The notes below the pieces were generated by a model. The model ran no database searches, had not been told where the DNA came from, and was given only the letters and a program-made list of their open reading frames with translations. The translations under genes and the position numbers were made by a program. 47,744 bases of DNA from Vreelandella sedimenti. GTDB taxonomy: Bacteria; Pseudomonadota; Gammaproteobacteria; Pseudomonadales; Halomonadaceae. Location of the stretch: assembly GCF_013416325.1 (NCBI RefSeq), contig NZ_JACCGK010000027.1:1-47744 (forward strand), read 5' to 3'. The first letter of the stretch is position 1, and every line of letters starts with the position of its first letter. Shown piece by piece: positions 1 through 9,478 of the stretch.

Positions 1-66
1 GGCCAAATCCACGTGAAGTGACGAAGAACCAATTTAATAGTGCCTATTAAGCAAACAAAACCATAG

Positions 67-106
67 AAAAAGCGCTTGCCATGTTTATTGGGGCAAGCGC
101 TTTTTT
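67..106 (+). terminator. Intrinsic terminator of an upstream gene
   Basis: A perfect 14-bp stem (67-80 pairing with 92-105) encloses an 11-nt loop and ends in a run of six T. The A-rich 5' arm means it could also work on the minus strand. It probably ends a gene lying left of the window and insulates the ttr-like operon. Confidence 0.85.
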
Positions 107-232
107 ACATATGCGCGCTAAAAAATTCCCATGTAACAAGCTAATTACTTAATGCTAGATGAAATTCCATATACAGAACAGCTACTTAGTCATTTAACAT
201 TAAGAGAGCATTAAGCGATATATCATAACACA

Positions 233-246
233 TTGACACGTATCAA
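233..246 (+). promoter_or_regulatory. FNR/ANR box upstream of ttrBCA-like operon
   Basis: TTGAC-ACGT-ATCAA matches the FNR/ANR consensus TTGAT-N4-ATCAA with one mismatch. Its centre is at 239.5. A -10-like hexamer TAATCT lies at 269-274, which predicts transcription start near 281, i.e. a site centred about 41.5 bp upstream as in class II FNR-activated promoters. The Salmonella ttr operon is known to need Fnr. Transcription start and function here are inferred. Confidence 0.7.
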
Positions 247-329
247 CTTTCTACCTTGAGCAAAGGCGTAATCTAAGGGTATTCCGACATTCGCCCTGCG
301 AATGCCGTTTAATTCGCCAAGGAGGCGCT

Positions 330-1106
330 ATGGACGCAATACGTCGCTCGCTCTTGGGTCAAATGGCACGCTTAAGTGCAGGCGCTGCGCTGATGCCGTT
401 TTCAAGCCTTGCCCAAGCTGGCATTAATCAGCAACCTGCCCGCCGCGAAGGCGACCCAACTAAACGCTACGGTATGCTTATCGACTTACGCCAGTGCATC
501 GGCTGCCAAGCCTGTACGGTGTCGTGTCATATCGAAAACGCTGCACCGCTGGGACAGTTTCGCACCACGGTCTCCCAGTATGAAGTACAGCATCAGGAAA
601 GCGGCGAATTAGCCACCTTTATGCTGCCCCGGCTGTGTAACCACTGTGAAAACCCACCCTGCGTCCCGGTCTGCCCTGTAGAAGCCACTTACCAGCAGCA
701 GGATGGCATTGTGGTGGTCGATAGCGACCGCTGCGTAGGGTGTGCCTATTGCGTCAATGCTTGCCCCTACGATGCTCGCTTTATTAACCAACGCACTCAA
801 ACCGCCGACAAGTGCACCTTCTGTGCCCATCGTCTAGAAGCCGGACTATTGCCCGCTTGCGTTGAGAGCTGCGTAGGCGGTGCCCGCGTGATTGGAGATA
901 TGCGCGATCCTCAAAGCCAAATCAGCCGCATGATTCATGAACATCGCGATGCATTGATGGTGCTACAACCAGAAAAAAACACCCTTCCTCAGGTGTTCTA
1001 CCTAGGCATGGATGAGCGCTTCACCACGCGTCCTAAGGCCGAGCCCGTTGCGCTCGAAGTACTCGACCCCCACGGTCAGGAGATGGGCTATGAATTCCAC
1101 CATTGA
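330..1106 (+). CDS. ttrB: Tetrathionate reductase-like Fe-S electron-transfer subunit (TtrB-like)
   Basis: This 258-aa protein carries four [4Fe-4S] clusters and passes electrons from the membrane quinol subunit to the molybdenum subunit. The 16 cysteines form the DmsB/NrfC/TtrB pattern: C56-x2-C59-x2-C62-x3-C66, C103/C106/C111/C115, C135/C138/C141/C145 and C162/C165/C177/C181. The N-terminus has a twin-arginine stretch (RRSLLG) and a hydrophobic run ending in a SLAQA-like cleavage region, consistent with Tat export. The ATG is preceded by AAGGAGG at the right distance. The next gene starts inside its last codons, so the pair is translationally coupled. The order B-C-A matches the Salmonella ttr operon. 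Related sulfite, polysulfide or DMSO reductases share the fold, so the substrate is not proven. No ttrRS-like regulator is in the window. Confidence 0.8.
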   Translation: MDAIRRSLLGQMARLSAGAALMPFSSLAQAGINQQPARREGDPTKRYGMLIDLRQCIGCQACTVSCHIENAAPLGQFRTTVSQYEVQHQESGELATFMLPRLCNHCENPPCVPVCPVEATYQQQDGIVVVDSDRCVGCAYCVNACPYDARFINQRTQTADKCTFCAHRLEAGLLPACVESCVGGARVIGDMRDPQSQISRMIHEHRDALMVLQPEKNTLPQVFYLGMDERFTTRPKAEPVALEVLDPHGQEMGYEFHH

Positions 1107-2319
1107 GCTACTGGCACCGCGCTATGACATCGCCTGGTACCCGTGGGCGGTTCAGTACTTTTTTATGATTGCGGTTTCCTACGCCAGCCTATGGCTAGCC
1201 GCCCCAGCACTGGTATTCGGTAAAAAAACCTGGCTGCCTACCGCACGTCTGGCGCTAATCGCTTGCGTTAGCACTACGCTAGTGGCGCCCGTTGCGTTAC
1301 TCGCGGATTTGCACCAGCCACTGCGGTTCTGGCACTTCTACGCTTACGCCAATAGCCACTCGTGGATGTCGATTGGCAGCGTTGTTCTGCCGCTTTATTT
1401 GGTTAGCGTGCTTGGCCTTGCTTGGTTGGCATGGCGGCCCGCGCTGCAGGCACAGTGCGGCACTCCAGGACTCGGTGGCATGCTAGCCACCTGGCTTTCA
1501 CTGGGCAGAGGCACAACGCCACGAGCAATGGTCGCGGTGGTAGGTCTGGCTGCGCTGGGACTTTCCAGCGGCATTATGCTTTACACCGGTGCGGAACTAG
1601 CAATCGTAAAGGCCCGTCCGCTTTGGAACACCGTGTGGCTACCGCCCATGCTGGCGACCACCGGATTTATCGCCGCCTCCGGTCTGGTGTTAGTGCTGAA
1701 CAGGGTTAGTGGGCTTTGTTCGCAAACCGCTATACGACAGATGCTGTATGTGCTGCTAGTGGCCTGTGCGCTAGCAGGATTGATCGCGCTTAGCTGGTTT
1801 TTAGATGGCGTAAATGCCCACGTAGGCTCAGTCGCCACCGCGCTGGAATCCGTGCGCCATAGCGCCTCGTGGCGCAACACTGCCCTCTGGGGAGGCATTA
1901 CCGGCATCGCGCTGTTTGCCGCCGTGTTGTTTTTATTGACTCGCCCTACCCTGCGCCAGCCCGGGCCGAGCGGCGCTCCAACCTCTAGCCAGCCAGCACT
2001 GTTTGCCTGGGCATGGTTGCTAGGCCTCGTCGCCATACACATGGGCTGGATGTTTCGCTGGGTGGTACTGATGGATGTTCAGCATGTGGCGCGCAATAGT
2101 GCCGGATTTCACCACTATGGTATTCCCGCCGGCTCTTCCGGCATTTTAGGCATTGTTGGCACCTTCGGTCTCTGGCTCGCCGTTATTCTCCTGATTGAAC
2201 TGTTTATTCCCTGGCGACAGGCCCAACAAGGCGGCCTTATAGCAATGCCAACCCACGCTGCCCAAGATGCTTCTACTCATCCTCTCACCGCTAAAAAAGG
2301 AGCGTCTAGTCATGTCTAA
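1090..2319 (+). CDS. ttrC: NrfD/TtrC-like membrane quinol dehydrogenase subunit
   Basis: This 409-aa integral membrane protein of the NrfD/PsrC/TtrC type would oxidise quinol and hand electrons to the Fe-S subunit. It has about eight or nine hydrophobic segments across its length and no cofactor-binding cysteine or histidine cluster that stands out. The reading frame is open further upstream, but ATG 1090 is preferred: AGGAG lies about 7 nt before it and the product starts MNSTIELLAPRYD, as expected for a protein beginning just before its first helix. It overlaps the ttrB-like gene by 17 bp and the ttrA-like gene by 8 bp, so the three form one coupled operon. Confidence 0.75.
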   Translation: MNSTIELLAPRYDIAWYPWAVQYFFMIAVSYASLWLAAPALVFGKKTWLPTARLALIACVSTTLVAPVALLADLHQPLRFWHFYAYANSHSWMSIGSVVLPLYLVSVLGLAWLAWRPALQAQCGTPGLGGMLATWLSLGRGTTPRAMVAVVGLAALGLSSGIMLYTGAELAIVKARPLWNTVWLPPMLATTGFIAASGLVLVLNRVSGLCSQTAIRQMLYVLLVACALAGLIALSWFLDGVNAHVGSVATALESVRHSASWRNTALWGGITGIALFAAVLFLLTRPTLRQPGPSGAPTSSQPALFAWAWLLGLVAIHMGWMFRWVVLMDVQHVARNSAGFHHYGIPAGSSGILGIVGTFGLWLAVILLIELFIPWRQAQQGGLIAMPTHAAQDASTHPLTAKKGASSHV

Positions 2320-5300
2320 GTCTGCTCAAGACCCGTCACGCCGCCGTTTTCTAAAAGGCGCTGCCGCCGCTGGTGGTGCAGCCACCTTTGCCGTGGGCTA
2401 TGCCGACCCACTGGCAAAAATGGCCAAGGGCATTACCGGTAGCGCGGGTGAAAAACCCAGGCACAATATTCATGGCAACTCGCTGACCCCAGAATACCGC
2501 GTCGATTTAGACACTGGCGAACTCACCTTAACCCCCGGCCAGCGAGTCGCCTTCACTATTTGTTACGGCTGTACTACCCGATGCGGCGTGAGAGTGAGGG
2601 TCGATGACACCCTTGGCGAAGTACTGCGGGTATCAGGCAATCCCTACCACCCGCTGTCCGCCGACGACCATTTACCTATGCGTACACCGGTGGCGGATGC
2701 ACTGCGTAGTGTTAGCGCCTATGGTGAACAGGGTCAGATAAACCGCTCCACCGCCTGCGCCCGTGGCAACGCCATGATGAGCCAAATTACCAACCCTTTC
2801 CGAGTCGACAACTGCCTGAAACGAGTAGGTGAACGTGGTAGCCGTCAATGGCAGAAAATCTCCTTTGAGCAGCTAATTGAAGAAATCTGCGAAGGCGGCG
2901 ACCTGTTTAACGAAGGCCACGTTGATGGACTGCGCGATATTCGCGATCACGACACCCTGATTGACCCTGACAACCCTGAATATGGCCCCAAGGCCAACCA
3001 ATTAATGGTGATGGAAGCCACTGACTACGGGCGTTCAGACCTACTCAAGCGCTTTACCCTCAATGCCTTTGCTACCCGCAATTATGGTCACCATGGCGCT
3101 TACTGTGGTTTGGCTTTCCGCATGGGATCTGGCGCGGTGATGAACAATATTGTCACCAACGCCCACGTTAAGCCAGATATCCAAAACGCACGCTTCATCA
3201 TGTATATCGGCTGTGCGCCCAGCCAAGCGGGCAACCCGTTTAAACGCCAAGGCCGCTTGATTGCCCAAGCCCGTGCAGCCGGTACGTTGGAGTACGTGGT
3301 GGTCGACCCAGCGCTCAATGCCGCCACCTCCCACGCAGCCGACAACAACCGCTGGGTGCCTATTCGTCCTGGGACAGACAGCGCTTTTGCCATGGCAATC
3401 ATCCAGTGGCTACTCGACAACCAAGGCTATGCTAGTGACTTCCTAGCTCTGCCCGGCCAAGCCGCCGCCAATGCAGCGGGCGAAACCACCCACTCCAACG
3501 CCACTCATTTGGTGATTGACACCTATGAACACCCCCGCAGAGGTTATTTTCTTCGCGCCAGCGACCTGGGCCTAGCGGAAGCGGATAACGATGCTGACTC
3601 GCCGATGGTAGTCGCCAATGGCGAACTCGCGCTAAGCGAAGAGGTGATGACCGCCGAGCTCTTTGCCGAACGTCCGGTTGAGCTTGCCGATGGCACCACC
3701 GTGACCGTCAAAAGCAGCCTGACGTTGCTAAGCGAATCTGCCCACGAGTACGACCTAGACACCTATGCCGAGCATTGTGGCATTCCCAAGGCGACGATTA
3801 TTGAATTGGCCAGCCGCTATGCCAGCCATGGCAGAAAAGCCGCTGTTAACTGTCACGGCGGCATGATGTCGGGTAACGGTTTCTACGCCGCGTTCAGCGT
3901 GCAAATGCTGAACTTACTGGCGGGCAACTACAACATGAAGGGTGGCAGCGCCGTGGGCGGCGGCACTTACAGCGGTACCGGCGAGGGCCCACGCTACGAC
4001 TTAGCCAACTTTCCTGGTAAGCGCGCACCTCAGGGGGTATTTCTATCCCGCTCGCGCTTCCCCTACGAAAAGTCTTCCGAGTATCAGCGCAAAGTCGCCG
4101 CAGGCGAAAATCCTTACCCGGCTAGAGCGCCGTGGCGCTCGTTGGCACCGCCGACACTCACAGAGCACCTACCCTCTGCACTAGATAGCTATCCTTACCC
4201 CATCAAAGCGGTGATTGGCTGTATGGCCAACCCGATTTATGGTCAGGCCGGTCTGAAAAGCGTCATTGTCGACAAGCTGAAGGACCCTAAGCGTCTAGGG
4301 CTCTTTGTCGCCGTGGATGGCTTTATCAATGAAACCAACCGCTACGCCGACTACATCGTGCCTGATTCCGTGATGTACGAGGTGTGGGGGTTTACTGGCG
4401 CGTGGAAAGGCACCCTCGGCAAACTAACCACCGCCTGCTGGCCCGTAGTTGAGCCACGCCAGCAAAAAACCGCCGAGGGAGAACCGGTGTCAATGGACAG
4501 CTTCTTTATTGCCGTGGCCAAGCGCCTGGGTCTGCCCGGCTTTGGCGACAACGCAATTCCCGATGCCCAAGGAAATCTGCACCCGCTCAATCGCGCTGAG
4601 GATTACTACCTGCGAGCCGCGGCCAATATCGCTTTTCAAGAAGAGCCACTGCCAGAAGCAGATGACGCTGATATTGCTCATGGAGGCATTGCCCCACTGC
4701 TGCCTAAAATCGCAAGAACGCTAAAATCTGATGAACGCGCTAGAGTTGCCTATCTCTATGCCCGGGGTGGACGCTTTGAAGATGCCAGCGAGCACTTCAT
4801 CGGTGAAAAATTGAAATACCAGTGGAAGCAAACGCTGTGTGTTTACAACGAATCGGTAGGCACCAGTATTGATACCACTAATGGCCTGCCCAATAGCGGC
4901 GTCCCCTGCCATAAGCTGCCTCAGATGGCGAACAAGCAACCTATGCGCGAGATATTTTCTGAGCAGGAGTGGCCGCTGCTAGCCTTCTCGTTCAAATCCA
5001 ATCTGATGAACTCTTACGCCATTGGGAGTGAGCGGCTACGTATGATCAAGCCTTATAACCCGATACAAATGCACCGCCAAGACGCCGAGCGCTTTGGTAT
5101 CCAGCACGGTGATACCATTCGCATAGAAAGCCCTGGCGGAAGCGTTGTGGGATTGGCACTAGTCAGTGAAAGCGTAATACCTGGCGCCCTGGGCATTGAG
5201 CACGGCTATGGCCACAAGGATTTAGGTGCCACGCCACATGTCATCGACGGGGTATCCCAGCCGGATATGCCCTGGATGCGTGCAGGTATCAATATTAATG

Positions 5301-5407
5301 ACCTAGGCTTTCAAGACCCCACACGGAAAGTAGATGGCACTTGGCTAGAGCCAATCAGTGGGGCCAGCGTGCGCCAAGGCTTACCAGTAAAAGTTAGACG
5401 AGTCTAA
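2312..5407 (+). CDS. ttrA: Tetrathionate reductase-like molybdopterin catalytic subunit (TtrA-like)
   Basis: This 1031-aa bis-MGD oxidoreductase is close to the length of Salmonella TtrA (about 1020 aa). A Tat signal (SRRRFLKGA) starts near residue 8. An N-terminal [4Fe-4S] site is visible as C84-x2-C87-x3-C91 with C149 as the fourth ligand. C265, in the GAYCG context, is the likely Mo-coordinating cysteine, as in the TtrA/arsenate-reductase branch. A dinucleotide-binding fold and a C-terminal MopB-CT-like region with IQHGD and GHKDLG follow. ATG 2312 has AAGGAG about 9 nt upstream and overlaps the ttrC-like stop. The complex is expected to be periplasmic and to reduce tetrathionate, or another sulfur oxyanion, with quinol electrons under low oxygen. 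A sulfite dehydrogenase or other sulfur-oxyanion enzyme remains possible. Confidence 0.75.
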   Translation: MSKSAQDPSRRRFLKGAAAAGGAATFAVGYADPLAKMAKGITGSAGEKPRHNIHGNSLTPEYRVDLDTGELTLTPGQRVAFTICYGCTTRCGVRVRVDDTLGEVLRVSGNPYHPLSADDHLPMRTPVADALRSVSAYGEQGQINRSTACARGNAMMSQITNPFRVDNCLKRVGERGSRQWQKISFEQLIEEICEGGDLFNEGHVDGLRDIRDHDTLIDPDNPEYGPKANQLMVMEATDYGRSDLLKRFTLNAFATRNYGHHGAYCGLAFRMGSGAVMNNIVTNAHVKPDIQNARFIMYIGCAPSQAGNPFKRQGRLIAQARAAGTLEYVVVDPALNAATSHAADNNRWVPIRPGTDSAFAMAIIQWLLDNQGYASDFLALPGQAAANAAGETTHSNATHLVIDTYEHPRRGYFLRASDLGLAEADNDADSPMVVANGELALSEEVMTAELFAERPVELADGTTVTVKSSLTLLSESAHEYDLDTYAEHCGIPKATIIELASRYASHGRKAAVNCHGGMMSGNGFYAAFSVQMLNLLAGNYNMKGGSAVGGGTYSGTGEGPRYDLANFPGKRAPQGVFLSRSRFPYEKSSEYQRKVAAGENPYPARAPWRSLAPPTLTEHLPSALDSYPYPIKAVIGCMANPIYGQAGLKSVIVDKLKDPKRLGLFVAVDGFINETNRYADYIVPDSVMYEVWGFTGAWKGTLGKLTTACWPVVEPRQQKTAEGEPVSMDSFFIAVAKRLGLPGFGDNAIPDAQGNLHPLNRAEDYYLRAAANIAFQEEPLPEADDADIAHGGIAPLLPKIARTLKSDERARVAYLYARGGRFEDASEHFIGEKLKYQWKQTLCVYNESVGTSIDTTNGLPNSGVPCHKLPQMANKQPMREIFSEQEWPLLAFSFKSNLMNSYAIGSERLRMIKPYNPIQMHRQDAERFGIQHGDTIRIESPGGSVVGLALVSESVIPGALGIEHGYGHKDLGATPHVIDGVSQPDMPWMRAGININDLGFQDPTRKVDGTWLEPISGASVRQGLPVKVRRV

Positions 5408-6290
5408 CCAATGCAGAGCAATAGAATATATACAGCTAGCTTTGCAAATTTGGAATGAAAAAAACAAGGACGCCCTCATGAGCTTCTAAGGGTGTCCGCT
5501 AAGGCTGTAGTGGTCAATTAAAACTGGCCAACGGTTTATAGTTAACTCAGTATTTTTTCTCTGCCTGGTTCGGACACTTATCAACTTGACTAGAAACGCA
5601 ACATTTTAACTGTCACTTATCTGCTAATTGCTGGCGATATGGTCGTTATATTCATTCATGAGTGGGTGCTCGGAGGAATTGTTGGCCTATTAGGCCGTAG
5701 CCACAGGCATGATCTTGTGTCATCAGATGACGAGGTTCAAAGGTCCAAAAGTGGTGGAGCCTAAATGCCCTAGATAGGGAACCATCTTTAAGTACACGGC
5801 TCATCCAGCCCAGACTCCCATAAGCAGCCAGCACGAATAGTCAGCGAGCTGGTTACAGTGCTGGGCTGGTACTGTGACTTCTCTAGGACTTTGGAGCGTT
5901 CGGCTCGTCCAAGGTGTCGTTCAAAAATTGACTAGCCATAGCCTAGAGCTTGCCGATCCTTTCAAACATCCTAAATCAAACAATGAGAGTGTACCTTGTG
6001 AGGCCTCCGTGCTTAATGCATTTAGCAAAGTTGAAATTACACGCGATGATCTGTCTTAAAGCCTAATTTTAACTAACACTCTGCAAAGAGTTTCTCGCTG
6101 CTTACCACCATACTTTATTCCCTTTGAATGCCCCATTTATTCCTGAAGAACGCTGTAAATGATGCCTTGTATGGATGGCAGGGGAATCCCAGGATACAGT
6201 AAACCCTGCGACGGACGTGACGGCATCACTTATGAAAGCACTTGGCCACATTGAACCCATAACAACCGCTAAAATTTACTAAAAAGTGGG
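5408..6290. other. Gene-poor gap with possible IS remnant
   Basis: I see no convincing gene in these 883 bases. A 9-bp-stem hairpin (5468-5476 with 5489-5497) is followed on the minus strand by a T-rich run, so it could terminate minus-strand transcription. The stretch TGGTCAATTAAAACTGGCC at 5511-5529 looks like the end of an insertion sequence (the repeat style of IS21/IS3 ends), from memory only. Two 60-aa open frames (5652-5834 minus, 5874-6059 plus) have no recognisable motif, start signal or neighbour logic. Confidence 0.35.
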
Positions 6291-7253
6291 TTAAATTAGC
6301 GGCTCTATACGTCCACTACCTCTTTTAAGCGCTTTCTGCATCACTTCATAATCAATGTTTGAGCGCTTTTGTTCCGGCAGTTCGTCAGCTTTGTTAACGA
6401 TATTCAGCAAGTCGCTTATGCTCGTTTCTTGTTCATTACGCGAAGTAAATGCCTGCAAGTACAGCAAGTGGTCGGCGTCCCAGCCAAGCTTGATCGGCTC
6501 ATCGATAATATTGATCTGGGTACCGTTGGGTATTTGCTCAAATACGGCTTTAATATCGTCGGGGTGCATACGGATACAACCTCGACTGGCGCGCATGCCA
6601 ATGCCATCTGGTTGGTTCGTGCCATGAATTAAATAACCAGGAATATCCAATAAGATGGCGTGCTGACCGAGGGGATTGTCGGGCCCTGGCGGAACAACGT
6701 CAGGCGGTGGGTCGCCGCGTTCAGCCGCTTCCTGACGAACGGATTCGGGAGGATACCAAGCGGGGTCCTCAAGGCGCATGGTGGTTTTGGTAATCCCCAA
6801 TGGTGTATCGAATCCATCGCGGCCGATGCCAATGGGGTAGGTTTCGACGCGAGGTGTTTCTCCATCTTGCACCTCGGGATAGTAGTAAAGCCGCAGCTCC
6901 GCGATATTGATAACCACTCCTTTACGCTCTACATCCGGCAGTATGTGTTGCCCCGGAATCTGAACCTGCGTTCCTTTCCCAGGAACCCAAAGACTAGTGT
7001 CGGGATTGGCCCGTCGAATTTCTTCGTAGCCAACACCATGTGCGTGAGCAATATCGAGCAGGGTATCCTCTTCGTTCTCTACTTGAACGGTATAAGCTTC
7101 ACCCACGATATTGCCGGTTTCAGGCAATAGATAATGTCCTGGCGGCCGTGAGGTCTCGCCAAAAGCCGAAAATGAAGCAAGCCACAATGCCACCATGAAT
7201 ACGCAGCGAAGCAGTCGACCACTGACTGCAGGTTTTACAAAGCAAGAGTTCAT
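6291..7253 (-). CDS. LysM-containing L,D-transpeptidase (ErfK/YbiS/YcfS type)
   Basis: This 320-aa exported enzyme would make peptidoglycan 3-3 cross-links or attach a lipoprotein to peptidoglycan in the periplasm. A signal peptide covers about residues 1-32 (basic start, hydrophobic core, FSAFGE). A LysM-like domain spans about 54-100. The YkuD catalytic domain (about 112-250) shows the HGT motif with H210 and the SRGCIRM motif with nucleophile C226. Length and order match the ErfK/YbiS/YcfS/YnhG family. ATG 7253 has only a weak ribosome site but gives a proper signal peptide. The gene is divergent from the response regulator. The shared 17-bp element at 7303-7319 sits about 50 bp upstream, so the neighbouring two-component system may control it. 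Confidence 0.88.
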   Translation of the reverse strand: MNSCFVKPAVSGRLLRCVFMVALWLASFSAFGETSRPPGHYLLPETGNIVGEAYTVQVENEEDTLLDIAHAHGVGYEEIRRANPDTSLWVPGKGTQVQIPGQHILPDVERKGVVINIAELRLYYYPEVQDGETPRVETYPIGIGRDGFDTPLGITKTTMRLEDPAWYPPESVRQEAAERGDPPPDVVPPGPDNPLGQHAILLDIPGYLIHGTNQPDGIGMRASRGCIRMHPDDIKAVFEQIPNGTQINIIDEPIKLGWDADHLLYLQAFTSRNEQETSISDLLNIVNKADELPEQKRSNIDYEVMQKALKRGSGRIEPLI

Positions 7254-7302
7254 AAGAAACGTTACTCACTATACGACCAAAAGCTCATTAGGCATGATGA
7301 AC

Positions 7303-7319
7303 ATTAACTGTAAATGAAG
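7303..7319 (-). promoter_or_regulatory. Shared operator, copy 1 (ldt / regulator intergenic region)
   Basis: ATTAACTGTAAATGAAG on the plus strand matches the element at 13061-13077 in 16 of 17 positions. Read on the minus strand it holds two TT(C/A)AT half-sites 11 bp apart, the head-to-tail spacing typical of OmpR/PhoB-family regulators. It lies between the L,D-transpeptidase and the response regulator gene. A related, shorter-spaced arrangement (CTTCAT...TAATG) is at 7425-7439, nearer the regulator. Confidence 0.6.
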
Positions 7320-7485
7320 CGTGGATGTGGATAATGGCGGCTTTTGGCATTACATAATGCTGTTTAGTTGTTGGTTTGGATGGTTTCGATCTATCGGCTG
7401 CAAAATGGGGCTGCCTCATATTAACTTCATCCCCTAATGGCATACTGCTGATAGAAACCATTTTCTATGACCTTGAGGAGTAAGT

Positions 7486-8163
7486 ATGCGGGTATTACTG
7501 GTCGAGGATGATGCCCCGGTAGCGGCTGGCGTCGAAGCAGGATTGGCACTGAGCGGCTTTGTGGTTGATACCGTCACCACCTTGGATACTGCGAAAGGCG
7601 CGCTAGCCACCATTAACTACGATGCTGTTATTCTCGACCGTCGATTGCCCGATGGAGATGGTTTGACGTTATTGAAGCATTGGCGTCATGCGAGCGTGGC
7701 GACGCCAGTGCTGATGCTAACGGCTCGAGATGCGGTAGCGAGCCGCGTCGAGGGCCTTCAGGGAGGCGCAGACGACTATTTGGTCAAGCCGTTTGATCTT
7801 GACGAGTTAACAGCCCGGCTCCAATCGTTATTACGCCGTACGGCAGGGCAAGTGGATCACGCCATTCGTCACGGCAGCCTGGCATTAGACCCCGTCACAC
7901 GTAGCGTCACGTTGGATGGAGAACCCGTCGTCCTGTTGCGACGCGAGTTAATGCTGCTGGAAGCATTAATTCGAGCTCGCGGGCGAATTCTGAGCGCCGA
8001 TCAATTGAAGGACTGCCTTTACGGTATTGATGATGAGATCGAAAGCAATGCGCTTAATGTGCACATCTACCAACTGCGTCGCAAGCTGGGACGCAACGTG
8101 ATCGAAACCGTGCGAGGTTTGGGTTATCGACTTGGCAAATACAACAGTGATGCGACCTCATGA
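7486..8163 (+). CDS. OmpR-family response regulator (QseB/PmrA-like)
   Basis: This 225-aa two-domain transcription factor has a receiver domain (about 1-115) with acidic pair E7/D8/D9, phospho-acceptor D51 in VILDRRLPDGDG and the conserved lysine in LVKPFD. A winged-helix DNA-binding domain follows (about 125-220), ending in the typical YQLRRKLG and ETVRGLGYRLG motifs. The start has GAGGAG about 6 nt upstream. The histidine kinase gene follows with an ATGA overlap, so the two are coupled. The shared 17-bp element upstream of the transpeptidase and dsbD genes is its most likely target (inference). The stimulus is unknown; the dsb operon next door suggests envelope thiol, copper or redox stress. 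Confidence 0.88.
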   Translation: MRVLLVEDDAPVAAGVEAGLALSGFVVDTVTTLDTAKGALATINYDAVILDRRLPDGDGLTLLKHWRHASVATPVLMLTARDAVASRVEGLQGGADDYLVKPFDLDELTARLQSLLRRTAGQVDHAIRHGSLALDPVTRSVTLDGEPVVLLRRELMLLEALIRARGRILSADQLKDCLYGIDDEIESNALNVHIYQLRRKLGRNVIETVRGLGYRLGKYNSDATS

Positions 8164-9467
8164 ATCTGCGCTTACGTCTGGTTGCTACACTTGGAATTAC
8201 TCTCGTGCTGCTATGGAGTATCACTGCCATATGGTCAATGCGCGACCTGTCGGCGCAGTTGGAAGAGTCTCTGGATCAGCGTCTGGCTCAATCGGCGCGA
8301 ATGGTGGCTGGTTTGTTGGATCGCGTGCCAGCAACGTCTTGGAACGGTACAGAAGATGAAACGCCAACGATTCCTTCGCTGGATGGTATCGCTTGTCGAG
8401 TATCATCGCTTCGTGGTCAAGTGGTGGCGGGTACGCATCCGGAAATGAACGACGTGCTTGCCGTTGAGGCTGAGGGGTATCGTTATCGCGAGCACAACGG
8501 GCAGCGCTGGCGAGTTTACACGTTAGTTGATAACGACAAGCGTATTACGGTGGCTGATCGTCTGAAAGAGAGAGAAGCACTGCTGCTGCAGGTTCGCCGG
8601 GCCGCGCTTTACCCATTTCTACTGGCGCTGGTGGGCAGTCTTGTTGCGCTATGGTGGGGGGTAACACGAGGACTTGCGCCGCTTGCCAAGTTACAACAAC
8701 GACTTATTCTGCGCGAACACAATGACCTTTCGGCACTACCTCTTCATGGATTGCCTGGTGAAATTCGCCCGCTGATCGATAGTTTCAATACGCTACTGGC
8801 ACGAACGCGACGTATGCTTGAATTGGAGCAGCGCTTTACCGACGATGCTGCCCACGAACTTCGTACACCGTTAACTGCCGTTCGCACACATCTGCAAATC
8901 GCGAGGCGTGTTGACGGTCACCAGCAGTACGAAGCGATGCAGCAAGCTGAAGCTGGGGTAGATCGACTAACGAAAACGCTTGGTCAGCTTTTGCTATTGG
9001 CGCGAATGGAAAGTGAGGACATCACACGTGCCCGTCGTCCTGATCCTACTCCTCTTGGGGGGGCATTGGTGGCTGCGATGACAGAAACCGGTAGCCGTGA
9101 TCATTGTCATTATCCCCAAGGCGTTAACCAAGTACATGTCGCCCTATCTGAGCCGCTTCTCGTGACGGTTCTACGCAACCTGCTCGAAAATGCGATGCGT
9201 CACGGCGCACCCGGTGCGCCGATAGAGATTTCCGTACAGGAATCAAAGGGAATGACAGTCATCGATATCACTAGTCAAGGTGAAACCATTGCTGCCGAAC
9301 ACCTCTCCCGACTGACGGAGCGCTTTCATCGGGGAGATCATCCTAAAGGTAGTGGCTTGGGTCTTTCGATCGTCGAGGCGATTGTCACCCGGGCAGGAGG
9401 CCGAGTGACGTTCGCATCTGGCAATGGTGTTGGGCTACGAGTGACGCTTCAATTGACTTCGGGTTGA
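8160..9467 (+). CDS. Sensor histidine kinase (QseC/PmrB-like)
   Basis: This 435-aa inner-membrane kinase pairs with the preceding regulator. A first membrane helix covers about residues 8-27, a short periplasmic sensor about 28-150, and a second helix about 151-167. A HAMP-like linker follows, then HisKA with H232 in AHELRTPL, then a GHKL ATPase with N-box LRNLLENAMRHG and G2-type GSGLGLSIVE. The DxGxG-type G1 box reads as TSQGETI and is degenerate, which is common in the QseC group but weakens nucleotide-binding certainty. The sensor part has one cysteine (CRVSS) and no obvious metal site. The gene converges on the dsbG-like gene 11 bp away. Confidence 0.85.
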   Translation: MNLRLRLVATLGITLVLLWSITAIWSMRDLSAQLEESLDQRLAQSARMVAGLLDRVPATSWNGTEDETPTIPSLDGIACRVSSLRGQVVAGTHPEMNDVLAVEAEGYRYREHNGQRWRVYTLVDNDKRITVADRLKEREALLLQVRRAALYPFLLALVGSLVALWWGVTRGLAPLAKLQQRLILREHNDLSALPLHGLPGEIRPLIDSFNTLLARTRRMLELEQRFTDDAAHELRTPLTAVRTHLQIARRVDGHQQYEAMQQAEAGVDRLTKTLGQLLLLARMESEDITRARRPDPTPLGGALVAAMTETGSRDHCHYPQGVNQVHVALSEPLLVTVLRNLLENAMRHGAPGAPIEISVQESKGMTVIDITSQGETIAAEHLSRLTERFHRGDHPKGSGLGLSIVEAIVTRAGGRVTFASGNGVGLRVTLQLTSG

Positions 9468-9478
9468 ACCCGTTTAGA

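Noticed and set aside
1581..2042. 153-aa minus-strand open frame inside the ttrC-like gene
   Set aside because: It lies antisense to a clear membrane protein gene, has no motif and no start signal; it is a by-product of that gene's composition.
5652..6059. Two 60-aa open frames in the gap after ttrA
   Set aside because: No motif, no ribosome site, and composition does not look coding.
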